From positions 87,749 to 151,748 of the forward strand of contig JAQYTT010000003.1 of NCBI GenBank assembly GCA_029433155.1: a stretch of 64,000 nucleotides of DNA, written 5' to 3'. Below the pieces are notes generated by a model. It had not been told where the DNA came from, did no database searches, and saw only the letters and a program-made list of their open reading frames with translations. A program made the position numbers and the translations under genes. Shown here piece after piece: positions 1 to 15,000 of this stretch. Source of the DNA: Lactobacillaceae bacterium L1_55_11 (lineage in GTDB: Bacteria > Bacillota > Bacilli > Lactobacillales > Lactobacillaceae). Every line of letters starts with the position of its first letter. The first letter of the stretch is position 1.

Positions 1-3000
1 ACGCCTTAGGTAAGGCCGCTGAAGACACGAAGAGTGCCATCGATAACGATGCCACTTTGACCAGTGACCAAAAGGCTGCTCAGAAGACTAAGGTAGATAA
101 CGCCCTACAAACTGCCCAGGACCAGTTGAATGCCGCTACCGATGCTAACGGTCTGACAACGGCTACCAACACTGGCACGCAAAACATTAAGAACCAGCAC
201 CAGTCTAAGGATTTGGCTAGTGATAAGGCTGACGCCCAACAGGCGATTAGTGATGAGGCTACCAAGGTTAAGGCGGCCATTGACAGTGATAAGACCTTGA
301 CGGATGCCGCCAAGACTAGTCAGAAGGCTAACGTTGACCAAACTGCGCAAAGTGTTCAGACCGACATTCAAAATGCCCAAACGGCCGATGCCGTTGAGCA
401 GGTGCAAAACGATGGTATTACCAAGGTCGACCAGCAGCACGTACCCGCTGATTTGAACCAGCAGGTTACCGATGCCAAGGCAGCTGTTAATGCCGCTGCC
501 CAGGCTACTAACACCCAGATTAGCCAAGATGCAACCCTGGATTCTGCTGCTAAGCAGGCCCAGCAGACCGCCGCTAACCAGGCGGCCAGTGATGCCATTA
601 CCCAGATTGGTAACGCCACTGACGCCCAAGGGGTCGAAGATGCTAAGAATGCTGGCGTTTCAAAGGTTAATAGCCAGTACAAGACTGGTACGCCAGTGGC
701 TGACCAAATTTCAGCCGTCAAGGACCAGGTTAACAGCGCTGCCACGGCTGCTAAGCAGACCATCGACAACGATGTTACTTTGGACCAGAACCAGAAGAAC
801 GATCAGAAGGCTGCCGTTGATAAGGCTGCCAATGACGGTCTGACCAACCTTGGTCAGCAAAGTAACGCTGATGGGGTGGAGTCTGCCCAAAAGCAGGCGG
901 TTAACCAAATCAATGCTGTTCACCAGAACGGTGAGGCGGTTAGCGACCGGAAGACGGCTGCTAACAATGCCATCGATGATGCGGCTACCCAGGCCAACAA
1001 CACGATTGATGCCAACAACACCTTGGATAACAATGAAAAGGCCGCTCAGAAGGCTGACGTCAAGACTGCTGCCGACCAGGCCAAGGCCGCAGTGAACGCG
1101 GTTGCGGATGCCCAGGGGGTTGAAAATGCCCAGACTGCTGGTGCTAAGAGCGTTTCTCAGGTGCCACATGATGGTAAGAGTTTGGCTGACCGGCGCACGG
1201 ATGCTAAGTCCGCAGTTGCCAGCCAGGCCCAAAATACGAAGAACCAAATTAATAATGATCAGGCCCTGACGACCGACCAAAAGACGGCCCAGAGCAACGC
1301 GGTTGACGCCCAAGTTGCCCAAGCGGACACGGCCATCGATAACGCGCAAAATGCCCAGGATATCGAAGATGCCGGCAATACTGGTAAGCAAAACGTTGCT
1401 AGCCAGTACAAGCAGGGTGATTTGACCCAGGAAAAGCAGACCGCTAGTGCTGCCCTTGATCAAACGGCTAGTCAGACTAATCAGGCCATCGACAGCGATG
1501 ATACTTTGACTGATGCCCAAAAGACGGCCGCCAAGAACCAGGTTGCAACTGATTTGGCTGCGGCTAAGAACCAGGTTCAGTCTGCTCGAAGCGCTGATGA
1601 CATCACTGCTGCCCAAAACAGTGGTATCAGCAAGATTAAGGCTGACCACCAGCAGGGTGATTTGAACAAGCAGCGCCAAGATGCTGAAAGCGATTTGGCC
1701 CAGAAGGCTAGTGATACCAAGACGGCGATTGCTAACGACCCAACCTTGGATGACGCGGCTAAGACTAGCCAGTCCAACCAGGTTGACCAGCAGTTAGCCG
1801 CTGCTAACCAGGCCGTGAATGCCGCTGGTAACGCCGATGCCATCGTAGCGGCCCGCAATACTGGCGTTGCAAACATTACTAAGCAGCACCAGGCCAACAG
1901 CCAGTCAGTTGCTAACCAGCAGACGGCGGCTAAGAACGCTTTGACCGACAAGGCCACAGCGGCTAAGACCGTCATCGATAACGACCCAACTTGGACGACG
2001 GCTGAAAAGACCAGTCAAAAGAGCAAGGTTGATTCGGCTGCTAACACCCAAATCCAGGCCATTAACCAGGTTTCTGCTAGCGATCCAAAGGCCGCTCAGA
2101 CCATCGAAGACGCGCAGAAGCAGGGTAATACCGACATTGAAGCGGTTGAAAACCAGCACGGTACATCCGTAGCTGACCGCCAAAGTGCGGCTAACCAAAA
2201 TATTGATAATGAGGCTACCAAGGTTAAGAATGACATCAGCAATGATGCTACCTTGACCAATGCCGAAAAAACTAAGCAGAGCAGTGACGTTGATAATGCA
2301 GCCGCAACGGCTAAGGCTAATATCAACAAGGCCACTGATGCTCAGTCTATTTCGGATGCCGAAAATCAAGGTATCAGCGATGTTGATGCTAAGCATGTAA
2401 AGGGTAGTCAAAGCGTTGACCAGCAAAAGAGCAATGCCACGGACGCCTTGCAAGCTGAAGCTACCAAGGTTAAGAACGCCATTAACACCGACGTTACTTT
2501 GACCAACGATGAAAAGACGGCCCAGTCTAAGGCCGTCGATGACGCCCTTAGCCAGGCAACGGCTAACGTCAATAGTGCCAGTGATGCCCAAGGTATTACC
2601 GATTCACAAAACACTGGTATTTCAAAGATTGATGCTAGTCACGTGCCAGGTAAGTCGATTGACCAGCAAAAGAATGATGCTAATTCAGCGGTTGATAACA
2701 CGGCTAATAACACCAACACCAGCATCAACAACGATAATACCCTGGATCAAAACAGTAAGAATGACCAAACCAACGCGGTTAATAAGGCTAAGTCTGATGC
2801 CGAAAAGGCCATCAGTAACGCCCAGGCTGCTCAAGAAATTGAGGATGCCAAGAACTCAGCTCAGGAAAGTATTCCTAAGCTCCATGTGCCTGGTAAGGAC
2901 ATTACTGAACAGCGTACCAACGGTAAGGCCACAGTTCAGGCTGAAGCCGACAAGATTAACTCAGGTATCGATGCTGACCAGAACCTAGACAGTGCTACTA

Positions 3001-6000
3001 AGGCCGCCCAAAAGGCCAAGGTTAACAACATTGTTTCGGCTTCTGATAGCCAGTTGGACAACGACACGACTGCCGATGACATCAACAAGGATGTCCGCGC
3101 TGCCCTGGGTGCCATTGATTTGGTTGGCCAGCAGAGTAGCCAAAAGGATGCCCTGACGGCGGAGGCCAATACCCAGAAGAGCAACATCGACAACGATGCC
3201 ACCCTGGATGACGCGGCGAAGGCCACCCAAAAGCAAGGGGTGGACTCTGCCCTGACGCAGGCTAACAACAACATTGACAATGCCACCGACAGCGGTTCAG
3301 TTACTAGCGCTGCCAGTGCCGGTAAGACGGCCATTGATGCCGTTCACCAACCTGGTAAGCCAGTTAGCGACACGCAGACGGCCCAGAAGAGTGCGGTTGA
3401 TGATGCCGCTACGGCCGCTAAGACAGCCATTGACAACGATAAGACCTTGACGGACGCCGACAAGACGGTCCAGAAGGCTGCCGTTGATAAGGCTGCCAGC
3501 GATGCCAAGACCAACATTGACAATGCGAAGACTGCTCAAGCTGCTCAGGATGCCGCTACTCAGGCTGAAAAGACCATTAACGCTGCCCACCAGCCAGGTC
3601 AGTCCGTCAGCGACACGCAGACTGCACAAAAGAGTGCGGTCGATGACGCTGCTACGGCGGCCAAGACAGCCATTGACAACGATAAGACCTTGACGGACGC
3701 CGAGAAGACCCAGCAGAAGGCTGCGGTTGATCAGGCGGCTAACGACGCCAAGACGGCCGTTGGTAACGCTACGGATGCCCAGAGCGCCCAGGATGCTGCC
3801 AACGACGGTATTAACAAGATTAAAAACGCCCACCAGGCCGGCCAGAGTGTGAGCCAGACCCAGACCGACCAGCAAAACGCAGTTGATCAGGCGGCTAGCG
3901 CAGCAAAGCAGGACATCGATAACGATCCTACTTTGACCGACGCCCGAAAGACTCAGCAGAAGGCCAGTGTTGACCAGGCTGCTAGTGATGCCAAGACGGC
4001 CGTTAATAATGCTACGGATGCCCAGGGTGCCCAAGATGCTGCTAAAAGCGGTATTGACAAGATTAAGGGCACGCACCAGGCCGGTCAGAGCGTTTCTCAA
4101 ACGCAGACGCAGCAAAAGAGCGCCATTGATGACGCAGCAACGGCTGCCAAGAACAAGATTGATAATGATGCAACCTTGGATGATGCCACTAAGACGGCCC
4201 AGAAGGACGCAGTTGACGACGCGGCCAACAAGGCCAAGATGGCCATTGACCAAGCGACGACCGCTCAAGCAGCCCAAGACGCCGCTAACCAAGGCACGAC
4301 CAACATTAACAATGCTTACCAGCCCGGTAAGAGTCTTGATGATCAAAAGGCAACCCAGGCTAAGGTCCTTGACGACGCTGCAACCGCTGCTAAGTCAGCC
4401 ATTGACAACGACAACACGCTGACTGATGCGGAAAAGACGGCGCAGAAGGCGGCCGTTGACCAGGCGGCTAATACCGCTAAGACCGCGGTTAACAACGCGA
4501 CGACTGCCCAAGCGGCTGAAGATGCGGTAACTAATGGCACCAAGCAGATTAATGCCGCCCACCAGCCAGGTCAGCCAGTTTCTGACACGCAGACCAAGCA
4601 AAAGAGTGCCATTGATGACGCTGCCACCGCGGCTGAAAACAAGATTGATAGTGATTCAAACCTGACCGACGCCCAAAAGGCTGCTCAGAAGGCCCAGGTT
4701 GAAAAGGCCGCTAACGACGCCAAGACGGCCGTTGATAATGCGACCGACGCCCAGGCCGCTCAAGATGCTGCTAATAATGGTACCAAGGCCATCAACGGTG
4801 TTTACCAGCCAGGTCAGCCAATTGGTAACACGCAGACGCAGCAGAAGAGTGCCATTGACGATGCTGCCACGGCTGCTAAGAACAAGATTGTGGCCGACAA
4901 CACCCTGACGGATGCCCAAAAGGCCAACCAAGAAGCGGCTGTTGACCAAGCGGCCAACAATGCCAAGGCGGCGGTTGACCAGGCTAAGACCGCCCAGGAA
5001 GTTCAAACGGCTACCGACGACGGCACCAAGGCCATTAACAATGCTTATCAGCCAGGTCAGCCAGTTTCCGACACGCAGACCAAGCAAAAGAGCGCCATTG
5101 ACGACGCTGCCACGGCTGCTAAGAACAAGATTGCGGCTGATAACACCCTGACGGATGCTCAAAAGGCATCCCAAGAAGCTGCGGTTGATCAGGCTGCTAA
5201 CGACGCCAAGAACGCCATTGGCCAGGCGACGACCGCCCAGGCCGTTCAGGCTGCTACTGATGCCGGTACTAAAAACATTCAAAATGCTTACCAGCCAGGT
5301 CAGCCAGTTTCTGACACGCAAACCAAGCAAAAGAGTGCCATTGACGACGCTGCTACCGCTGCTAAGAACAAGATTGCTAATGACAATACCCTGACGGATG
5401 ATCAAAAGAAGGCTCAAGAAGCAGCCGTTGACCAGGCCGCTGCGAATGCTAAGGAAGCCGTTGACCAAGCCACGACTGCCCAAGGTGCCCAGGATGCCGC
5501 TACTAACGGTACTAAGGCCATCAATGATTCTTACCAGCCAGGTCCATCAGTTTCTGATTCACAGACCAAGCAAAAGAGCGCCATCGATGACGCAGCGACG
5601 ACTGCTAAGAACAAGATTGCCAACGACCCAACTTTGACGGACGCCCAAAAGGCGGCCCAAGAAGCTGCGGTTGACCAGGCTGCTCAGGCTGCCAAGGACA
5701 AGGTTAGTCAGGCCACGACTGCTCAAGCCGCCCAGGATGCCGCTAACAATGGTACGAATGCCATTAATAATGCTTACCAGCCTGGTCAAAGCGTAAGCCA
5801 GAACCAGGCGGCTCAGAAGGCAAGCTTGAACCAGCAGGCCAATACTGAAAAGACGGCCATCGACAACGACCCAACTTTGACCGACGCGCAAAAGACGGCT
5901 CAAAAGGCGGCGGTTGACCAGGCTAACAGCGATGCCCAAACGGCGGTGGACAATGCCCAGAACGCCCAAGACATTGAAAATGCTGTTAACCAAGCCAACC

Positions 6001-9000
6001 AGAAGATTAAGGATGCCCACCAGCCAGGTCAGTCTTTGGATAATCAAAAGTCTACTCAGACTCAGGCCATCGATGATGCGGCCACGGCTGCAAAGTCAGC
6101 CATTGCAAATGACCCAACGCTGGATGCTGCCACTAAGGCTAGCCAGACGGCCCAGGTCGAAAAGGCTGCCAACGATGCCAAGACGAACGTGAACAACGCC
6201 GCCAACGCTCAGGCTGCCCAAGATGCTACTAACGCCGGTAAGACGGCCCTTGGCCAGATTCACCAGCCAGGTAAGTCTGTGGCTGATACCCAGGCTGAAC
6301 AGAGCAACAAGATTGATCAGGCTGCGGATGCTGCCAAGACAGCAATTGCTAACGATGCAACCTTGGATGATGCTACGAAGGCTGAACAAACGGCCGCGGT
6401 TAACCAGGCTGCTAACAATGCCAAGACGGCTATCAGCAATGCTCAGAACGCCCAAGATGCTGAAGACGCAGCTACTAAGGGTGCTAACGACGTTGCCAAC
6501 GCCCACCAGCAAGGTCAGCCAGTTGCCCAGACGCAAATTAATCAGAAGAACCAGGTTGACCAGGCTGCTAGTGCGGCTAAGACGGCCATCGATAACGACA
6601 CGACTTTGACGGACGCCCAAAAGGCGGCCCAGAAGACGGCCGTTGATCAGGATGCTGCTAAGGCCAAGGCCAACGTTGACAGTGCGACGACTGCTCAGGC
6701 GGCTAAGGATGCGGCCAGCCAAGGCACGACCACTATCAACAAGGACCACCAGCCAGGTCAGTCGGTCGCAACCACCCAGGCTAGTCAGAAGCAAAACGTG
6801 GACCAGGCTGCTACAGCTGCCAAGGCCACGATTGCCAACGACCCAACCTTGGATGATGCGGCTAAGACTAGCCAGGAACAGGCGGTTGACCATGCAGCTA
6901 ATAATGCTAAGTCAGCCATTGACCAGGCTACTGACGCCCAGGGTGCTCAGGATGCTGCGCAAAGTGGTATCAACACCATTAATGGTGTTCACCAACAGGG
7001 TCAGCCAGTTACGAGCCAAAAGACCGATATTCAGGGCCAGCTCCAACAGGCGGCTGAAACGATTAAGCAGGCCATTGATAACGACAGCACGCTGACGGAC
7101 GCCGAAAAGACGGCCCAGAAGGCTGCCGTTGACCAGGATGCTGCTAAGGCAACCCAAAACATTAACCAGGCCACGACAGTTCAGGCCGCTAAGGATGCTG
7201 AGAGCCAGGGAGAAACCGCTATGAAGGCGGACCACCAGCCTGGTACCTCAGTTGACACCCAGAAGGGTCAGGCCAACAGTGCCCTGGATAATGCCGGTAA
7301 CAACGCTAGTTCTGCGGTTAATTCCGATCCAACCTTGACCAACGATGAAAAGAGTAAGCAGCAAGCTGCCATTGCGGCGGCTAAGCAGGCGGCTGAGCAA
7401 GCAATTGCTGCTGCCAAGGCTGCTCAAGACATCGAAAACGCCAAGAATAAGGGAACCAGTGACATTAACAGTGCCCACGTTCCTGGTAAGGATATTCCAA
7501 CCCAGCAAGAAAACGCCCAAAAGGTGGTTCAGGCTGCGGTTTATGCCGCTAACCAGGCCATCGACAATGATCCAACTTTGACGAATGCCGAAAAGGCTGA
7601 TCAGAAGAACGCGGTTACTGGTAAGCAGCAGGCGGCTAACGAGAGTATTCAAAATTCTCAAAATGCCCAAGACATTTTGACCAACCAGAACTCAAGTTTG
7701 AACCTGATTAACAACGCCCACACGGCTGGTACTTCCGTTGCGGACTACCAGCAGGCTGCTAAGACGCAGGTTGCCCAGGGTGCCCAACAAGCTAAGGATG
7801 CCATCGATAACGATAACACCCTTAGTGATGCCGAGAAGACCGCCGAAAAGGCCAAGGTTGACCAAGCTGCTAGCCAGGCTAACGACAACATTACTGCAGC
7901 TACTACGGCCCAGGGTGTCTTGGATGCCCAGCAAGCCGGCCAGACCAACATCAACAACCAGCACCAGGCCGGTCAGGACCTAAACGACCGCAAGACTGCG
8001 GCCAAGCAGGCCCTCCAAACTGCTGCTGACCAAACGGATGCTGCCATCGACAGCGATCCTACTTTGGACAATGCCACCAAGGCTGCCCAAAAGCAGGCGG
8101 TGGCTGCTCAATTGCAGCAGGCTAACGATGCGGTTGCTAACGCAACGACTGCCCAAGATATCTTGAACCAGCAGTCTGATGGTCAAAAGACCATTGGCGA
8201 CCAGCACCAGGCTAACAGCAAGTCGGTTGCTGACCAGCAAAACGACGCCAAGAACGCTTTGGCTAACACAGCTCAGCAAACTAAGGCGGCTATCGATGCT
8301 GATACGACTTTGACGGATGCCGACAAGCAGACCCAAAAGAGTCAGGTTGATAGCAACCTGCAGTCCGCTGAGCAAAACGTGGCTGCGGCTAACAACGCCC
8401 AGGCGGTTGAAGATGCCCAGACCCATGGTCAAAGCGCCATCACCGGTGCCCACCAGCAGGGTCAGGACTTGGCTGATCAACAGACGACGGCTAAGAACGC
8501 GATTACGACTGAGGCCAACAAGACTAAGGCTGCCATCGACAACGATACGACTTTGACGGACGCCCAAAAGACGGCCCAGAAGGCTAACGTTGACTCAGCT
8601 GCCAGTGCTGCCCAGTCCGCCATCGCGGCTGCACCAAACGCCCAGGCCATTAAGCAGGCCCAGACCGACGGCACTAATAATGTAGACAACGCTCATCAGC
8701 CTCAGGCTGGTTTGGACCAGCAACGTACCGCTGCCAAGCAGACGATTGCTGACCAGACTAACCAGACCAAGGCGAAGATTGATGCCGACCCAACTTTGAC
8801 CGATGCCGACAAGGCTAGTCAGAAGCAGGCGGTTGACCAGGCGGCTCAGGCTGCGGATAGTAAGATTGATGCTGCCCAGGATGCCCAGAACATCGCCGAT
8901 GCGACCCAGGCTGGTCAGAGCTCAGTTACTGGTAGCCACCAGACTGGTCAGACCGTTGATAATCAAAAGCAGACCGCTATTGCAGCCGTGAACAAGGCTG

Positions 9001-12000
9001 CTGCCGATGCTAAGACGACCATCAACGCCGACCCAACTTTGACCGATGCCGATAAGGCTAGTCAGAGTCAGGCCGTTGACCAGGCTGCTAGCCAAGCTAA
9101 CCAAAACATCAACCAGGCCGGCAACGCTCAGGCCATTGCCGATGCGCAAAAGCAGGGCGAAACTGCCGTTAATGGGGTTCACCAACCAGGTAAGCCAGTT
9201 AGCGGTCAAAAGGATACGGCCAAGGCCAACCTGAACCAGGAAGTTACCAAGGTTAAGAACGCCATTGATACTGATACCACCCTGACTGACGCTCAGAAGA
9301 CTAGTCAGAAGCAGGCGGTTGATGACCAGGCAGCTAAGGCAAGCACGAACATTGACAATGCAACCACGGCGCAGGGCGCTACTGACGCCTATAACCAGGG
9401 TGTAACGGCCATTGACCAGCAGCACCAGCCAGGTCAGGCAGTGACGATGCAAAAAGGCCAGGCTAACCAGGATATTGATAACACTGGTAACACGGTTTCT
9501 AACGCAGTTAAGAACGATAACACCCTGACTGACCAGCAAAAGGCTGATCAGCAGGCTGCCATCGCCAAGGCCAAGGCCGCAGCTGCGGAAGCCATTGCTA
9601 AGGCCCAGGCTGCTCAGGCGATCGAGGATGCCAAGAACAAGGGAACCAGTGACATTAACCAGGCCCACGTTCCAGGTGCTACGGTTGATGACCAACGTGC
9701 TAACGCTAAGCAGAACCTGCAAAAGGCCGCTGACCAAGCGGACGCTGCTATCGACAACGATCCAACTTTGATCGATGCCCAAAAGGCCGATCAAAAGAAC
9801 CAGGTGACCGGTGACCAGCAGGCTGCTAACGATGCTTTGGATAAGTCAACGGATGCCCAGAGTGTTCTGAATAGCCAAAACGATGGTTTGGCCCTGATTA
9901 ACCAGCGCCACCAGTCGGCTGAACCAGTTGCTACCCAGCAGGATACTGCTAAGAGTGATTTGGCCAACGCCGCTACGGCCGCTAAGAGTGCCATCGACAA
10001 CGATCCAACTTTGACTACTGCTGAAAAGCAGGATCAAAAGAACCAGGTTGACACCGCCGTTCAAAACGGTGACACGGCCATTGCTGGTACAACCACTGCT
10101 CAAGCAGCTAGTGATGCCAAAGACAAGGCGGTTAGTGCGGTTAACGCCGTTCACCAACCAGGTCAAAAGGTAGCAGACCGTCAGGCTGCAGCCCAGTCAA
10201 CGCTGACGGCTAAGGCTAATGACGTTAAGAACGCCATCGACAACGACCCAACCTTGACCGACGACCAGAAGGCCAGTCAGAAGCAGGCCGTTGATAGCAC
10301 TACCCAGCAAGAGCAAAGCAAGCTGGCTGCTGCTACTGATGCCCAGAGTGTCGATGATACTTTGGCCCAGGCCCAAACGGCAGTTGCTAACCAGCACCAA
10401 GCTGGACCAAGCCTGGCTGACCAGCAAAACACGGCCAAGACCGCGCTGGCTAAGGCCGTTAGTGACACCAAGGCTGCCATTGATGCCGACCCTACTTTGA
10501 CTGATGACCAGAAGGCTAGTCAAAAGCAGGCGGTTGATCAGGCAGCCCAGGCCGCTACTGACAAGATTAACAACAGCACCCAGGCGCAGAGTTTGATGGA
10601 CACCAACCAGCAAAGCATTGCTGGTGTGAAGGCTATCCACCAGGCCCAGCAGCCAGTTAGCGACCAGCAAAGTGCAGCTAAGAACCTGGTTACCCAGCAG
10701 GCTAACCAGACCAAGGCGGCTATTGATGCTGATCCTACCTTAACGGATGCTCAAAAGACCCAGCAGAAGGCCGCAGTCGACCAGGCTGCTAACCAACTCA
10801 ACGGTCAGATTGATGCCGCCACTACGGCCCAACAGATTAAGGAATATACTGACCAGGCCGGTGCACAGCTCAACAAGAACCACCAGAACGGTGAATCAGT
10901 TGCTAGCCGTCAAACCGATGCTAAGTCAGCCCTTGATCAGGAGGCTACTAACACCAAGGCGGCCATCGATGCCAACCCTACTTTGACTGATGACCAAAAG
11001 GCCAGTCAGAAGCAGGCGGTTGACCAGGCCACTGCGGCCGCTGAAACGGCCGTTGCTCGAGCTCAGACTGCGCAAGACATTGAAAATGCCACTCAGCAAG
11101 GTCAGGGCAAGATTACGGCTAGCCACCAAAACGGTACGGCGGTTGCTGACCGTCAAAGCAATGCCCAGGCAGCTGCCAAGGCTGAAGCCGATGCCCAAAA
11201 GAAAGTCATCGACGCTGATCCAACGCTGAACATCGCCGACCGGACGACCCAAAAGGCCGCCATTGATCAGGCTTTGCAGCAGGCCGATACCGCTATCAGC
11301 CAGGCTCAGACCGCCCAGGACATTGAAAATGCTCAGGCCAAGGCCGTTAAGGACTTGGACGCCGTTCATCAGAGCGGTGAACCTGTCAGCCAGCACCAAG
11401 CTGATGCTAAGCAGCAAGTAACCCAGGCGGTTGCCGCTGCAAAGCAGAAGATTGAAGCTGACCCAACTTTGACCACTGCCCAGAAGCAGGACCAGGAGAG
11501 CCAGGTTGATGCGGCCGCCGAACAGGCTAACAGCAAGATTGACCAGACCACTGATGCACAAAGTGCTCAGGATGCTGGTAAGTCCGGTGCTACGGCCGTT
11601 GCCGCTGTGCCACAGCCAGGTCAAAACCTGCCAGCCCAAAAGGCTGCTGCTAAGGCTCAGCTGACTGCCGCTGTTAACCAACAAAAGCAGGCCATTGCCG
11701 CTGACACGACCTTGACCAATGCCGCTCAGGCTAGTCAGGCTGCCGCAGTTGATGCCGCGGCTAAGCAGGCCAGCGACAAGATTGACAGTGACCAGGACGC
11801 TCAGTCTATCCAAAATGACCAAAACACTGGTGTGAACAACATTAATGGTGTTCACCAACCTGGTGCAGCGGTCAATGATCAGGCTAACCAGTCTAAGACC
11901 AACCTGCTATCAGCGGCTGATCAGATTAAAAACCAGATTAGTACTGATGCAACCTTGGACGACGCCCAGAAGCAGGCCCAAACCAATGCAGTTAACACCG

Positions 12001-15000
12001 CTTTGGCCCAGGCTACTCAGGCAGTTAACAATGCCACGACTGCCCAAGGGGTTGCCGACGCTGAAAATGCCGGTACTCAGGCCATTAACAACCAGCACCA
12101 TGCCGGTGAAAAGTTAGAAGACGCCAAGACCGATGCTAAGGCTGAGATTGCTAACAAGTTGGCTGCTGTAAAGCAGGCCATCGCTAACGATCCAACCTTG
12201 GACAACGCGGCCCAGGCTAACCAGAGTGCTGCCGCTGATGCCGCTGCCCAAAATGCTAACGACCAGATTGCCAAGGCAGCTGATGCCCAAGCAATTCTGG
12301 ATGCAAAGCAAAACGGCGAGCAAAGCATTGGCAACCAGCACCAGCCAGGCCAGTCAATTAGCGACCAGCAAAATGATGCCAAAACCAATATTGGTCAGAC
12401 AGGTGCTACTGCTAAGGCCGCCATTGATGCTGACCCAACTCTGACGGATGACCAAAAGACGGCGCAGAAACAGGGTGTTGATGAAGCTGCTCAACAGGCT
12501 AACGCCACCGTTGATGCTGCCACAACTGCCCAAGGCATCGAAGATGTTGTCAAGCAGGCCGACACCAACGTTACCGGTGTTCACAAGCCAGGCAAGGCCA
12601 TCAGCGACCAGCGGAATACGGCTCAGGCAGCCATCAAGGATGCCGCCAGCCAGGCCAAGGACAAGATTGATAATGACGTTACCTTGGCCAACGCCGCTAA
12701 GACCGCTCAAAAGAGCAGTGTCGATGCCGCTGCTGCCCAAGCTGATAATCAGATTTCAGCGGCTACGGACGCTCAGCACATTGCTGATGCCCAAAGTCAG
12801 GGTATTAACAAGGTTATCAGCGTGCAGAAGTCCGGCGACCCAGTTGCTACCCAGCAGACGAAGGCTACTAGCGAGGTTGAGCAAGCAGCCAGCCAAGCTA
12901 AGGCCCAAATCGCAGCCGACCCTACCCTAAACGATGCCGATAAGACAAACCAGAGTAACCAGGTTGACCAAGCGGCTGCTACGGCAAAGCAAAACATCCA
13001 AAACGCCCAAGATTCACAAAGCGTTGAAGATGCTAGCCGGGCCGGCCAGTCCGCTATCAACACGGTACCAAAGTCTGGTGAAGCCGTTAGCGGTCAGCAA
13101 AGTGACCAGAAGCAGGCCCTTGACAATGCTGCCAAGGATGCCAAGGCTTCGATTGCTAACGATCCAACTTTGAACAACGCCCAAAAGCAGACTCAAAGTG
13201 ATGCGGTTGACCAGGCGGTCAGCCAGGCTAAGGCCGCGGTTGATGCCGCTAAGGATGCCCTGGGTATCCAGGATGCTGCTAAGAAGGGTGAAGATGCCCT
13301 TAACGGTATCCACCAAGCCGGTCAGCCACTGACCGATACACAAACCGCTGCTAAGCAGACGGTTGATGATGCGGCTAAGGCGGCTAACCAGGCTATCGAT
13401 AACGATCCAACCTTGGATAATGCTGCTAAGGCTAGTCAGAAGCAGGCGGTTCAAACCGCTGCTAACAATGCCAAGGCTGCCGTTGACCAGGCCCCAAACG
13501 CCCAGACTGCTGAAGACGCCGCCAAGAACGGTTCCAACACAGTGGCTAGTGCTCATCAGCCAGGTCAGGCCGTTAGCGTTACGCAGACTGCTCAAAAGCA
13601 GGCCATTGATACTGCTGCTCAGCAGACCAAGACGGCCATCGATAACGATGACACCTTGAATAATGCTACTAAGCAGGCGCAAAAGGCTGCGGTTGATCAG
13701 GCTGCTAGCCAAGCTAAGAACAACGTTGACAGTGCCACAACTGCCCAGGCGGCCGAAAATGCAGCTAAGGACGGCGTGGACCAGATTAACAAGGCCCACC
13801 AGGCCGGTCAGCCAGTTTCACAAACCCAGGATGCCCAGAAGCAGGCCGTTACGGCGGCGGCTCAAGCGGCTAAGGACACGATTGACAGTGATCCAACCCT
13901 GACGGATGCTGAAAAGCAGACCCAGAAGAACGCCGTTGATGCTGCTGCTACCAAGGCAGCCGACAATATCACGAAGGCATCAAATGCTCAGGCGGCTGAG
14001 GATGCTGCTACCAATGGCCAAAGCGCTATTAAGGCAGTCCATCAGCCAGGTAAGCCAGTCACTGACACCCAGACCGCTCAGAAGGCGGCCGTCACTGACC
14101 ACGCTAACCAGGTTAAGAAGGACATTGATAACGATGCCACTTTGACCACGGACCAAAAGCAGGCGCAAAAGGCTGCGGTTGACGCAGCTGCCAAGGCGGC
14201 CCAGGACGCCGTTGACAATGCCACGACTGCCCAGGGTGCTGCTGATGCAGCAGCTGATGGTCAAAAGAAGATGGATGCCCAGCACGTAGTTGGTACGCCA
14301 GTTACTAGCCAGCAGTCCACTGCCAAGCAGGCCGTTAACACTGCGGCCCAGCAAGCAGAGACGGCCATCGATAATGATCCAACCTTAACTAGTCAGCAAA
14401 AGGCCGACCAGAAGGCCGCCGCGCAAAAGGCTGCCGATGCTGCTAACCAGGCCATTGACCAGGCTACTGATGCGCAAAGCATCCAGGACCTGGCTCAGCA
14501 AGGTCAGACCAACATCAGCAAGGCCCACCAGCCGGCCCAAAGCGTGGCTGACCAGCAGACGACTGCAAAGCAGGCCGTTCAAAGCGCTGGCGACAAGGCT
14601 AAGCAGCAGATTGACAACGATTCGACCCTGGATAACCAGGCCAAGGCTGCTCAGAAGAACCAGGTTGATGCCGCTGTTAAGGCTGCTCAAACTGACCTGA
14701 CGCAAGCCACTGACGCCCAGGGTATTACCGATAAGCAGGCCCAGGCTGAGCAAAACATTGCTAACCTGCCTAAGTCTGGCAAGTCCCTGACTGACCAGCG
14801 TACTGATGCTGATAATGCTATCGACCAGGCGGCTAAGGCGGCTAAGCAGACGATCGCTACTGACCCAACCCTAAATGACCAGGCCAAGTCAGATCAGCAA
14901 GCCGCAGTTGATAAGGCGGCTAATGATGCTAAGACGGCGGTTGGTCAGGCAAACAGCGCCCAAGATATCGAAAATGCTACTAGCCATGGTCAGGCAAACG

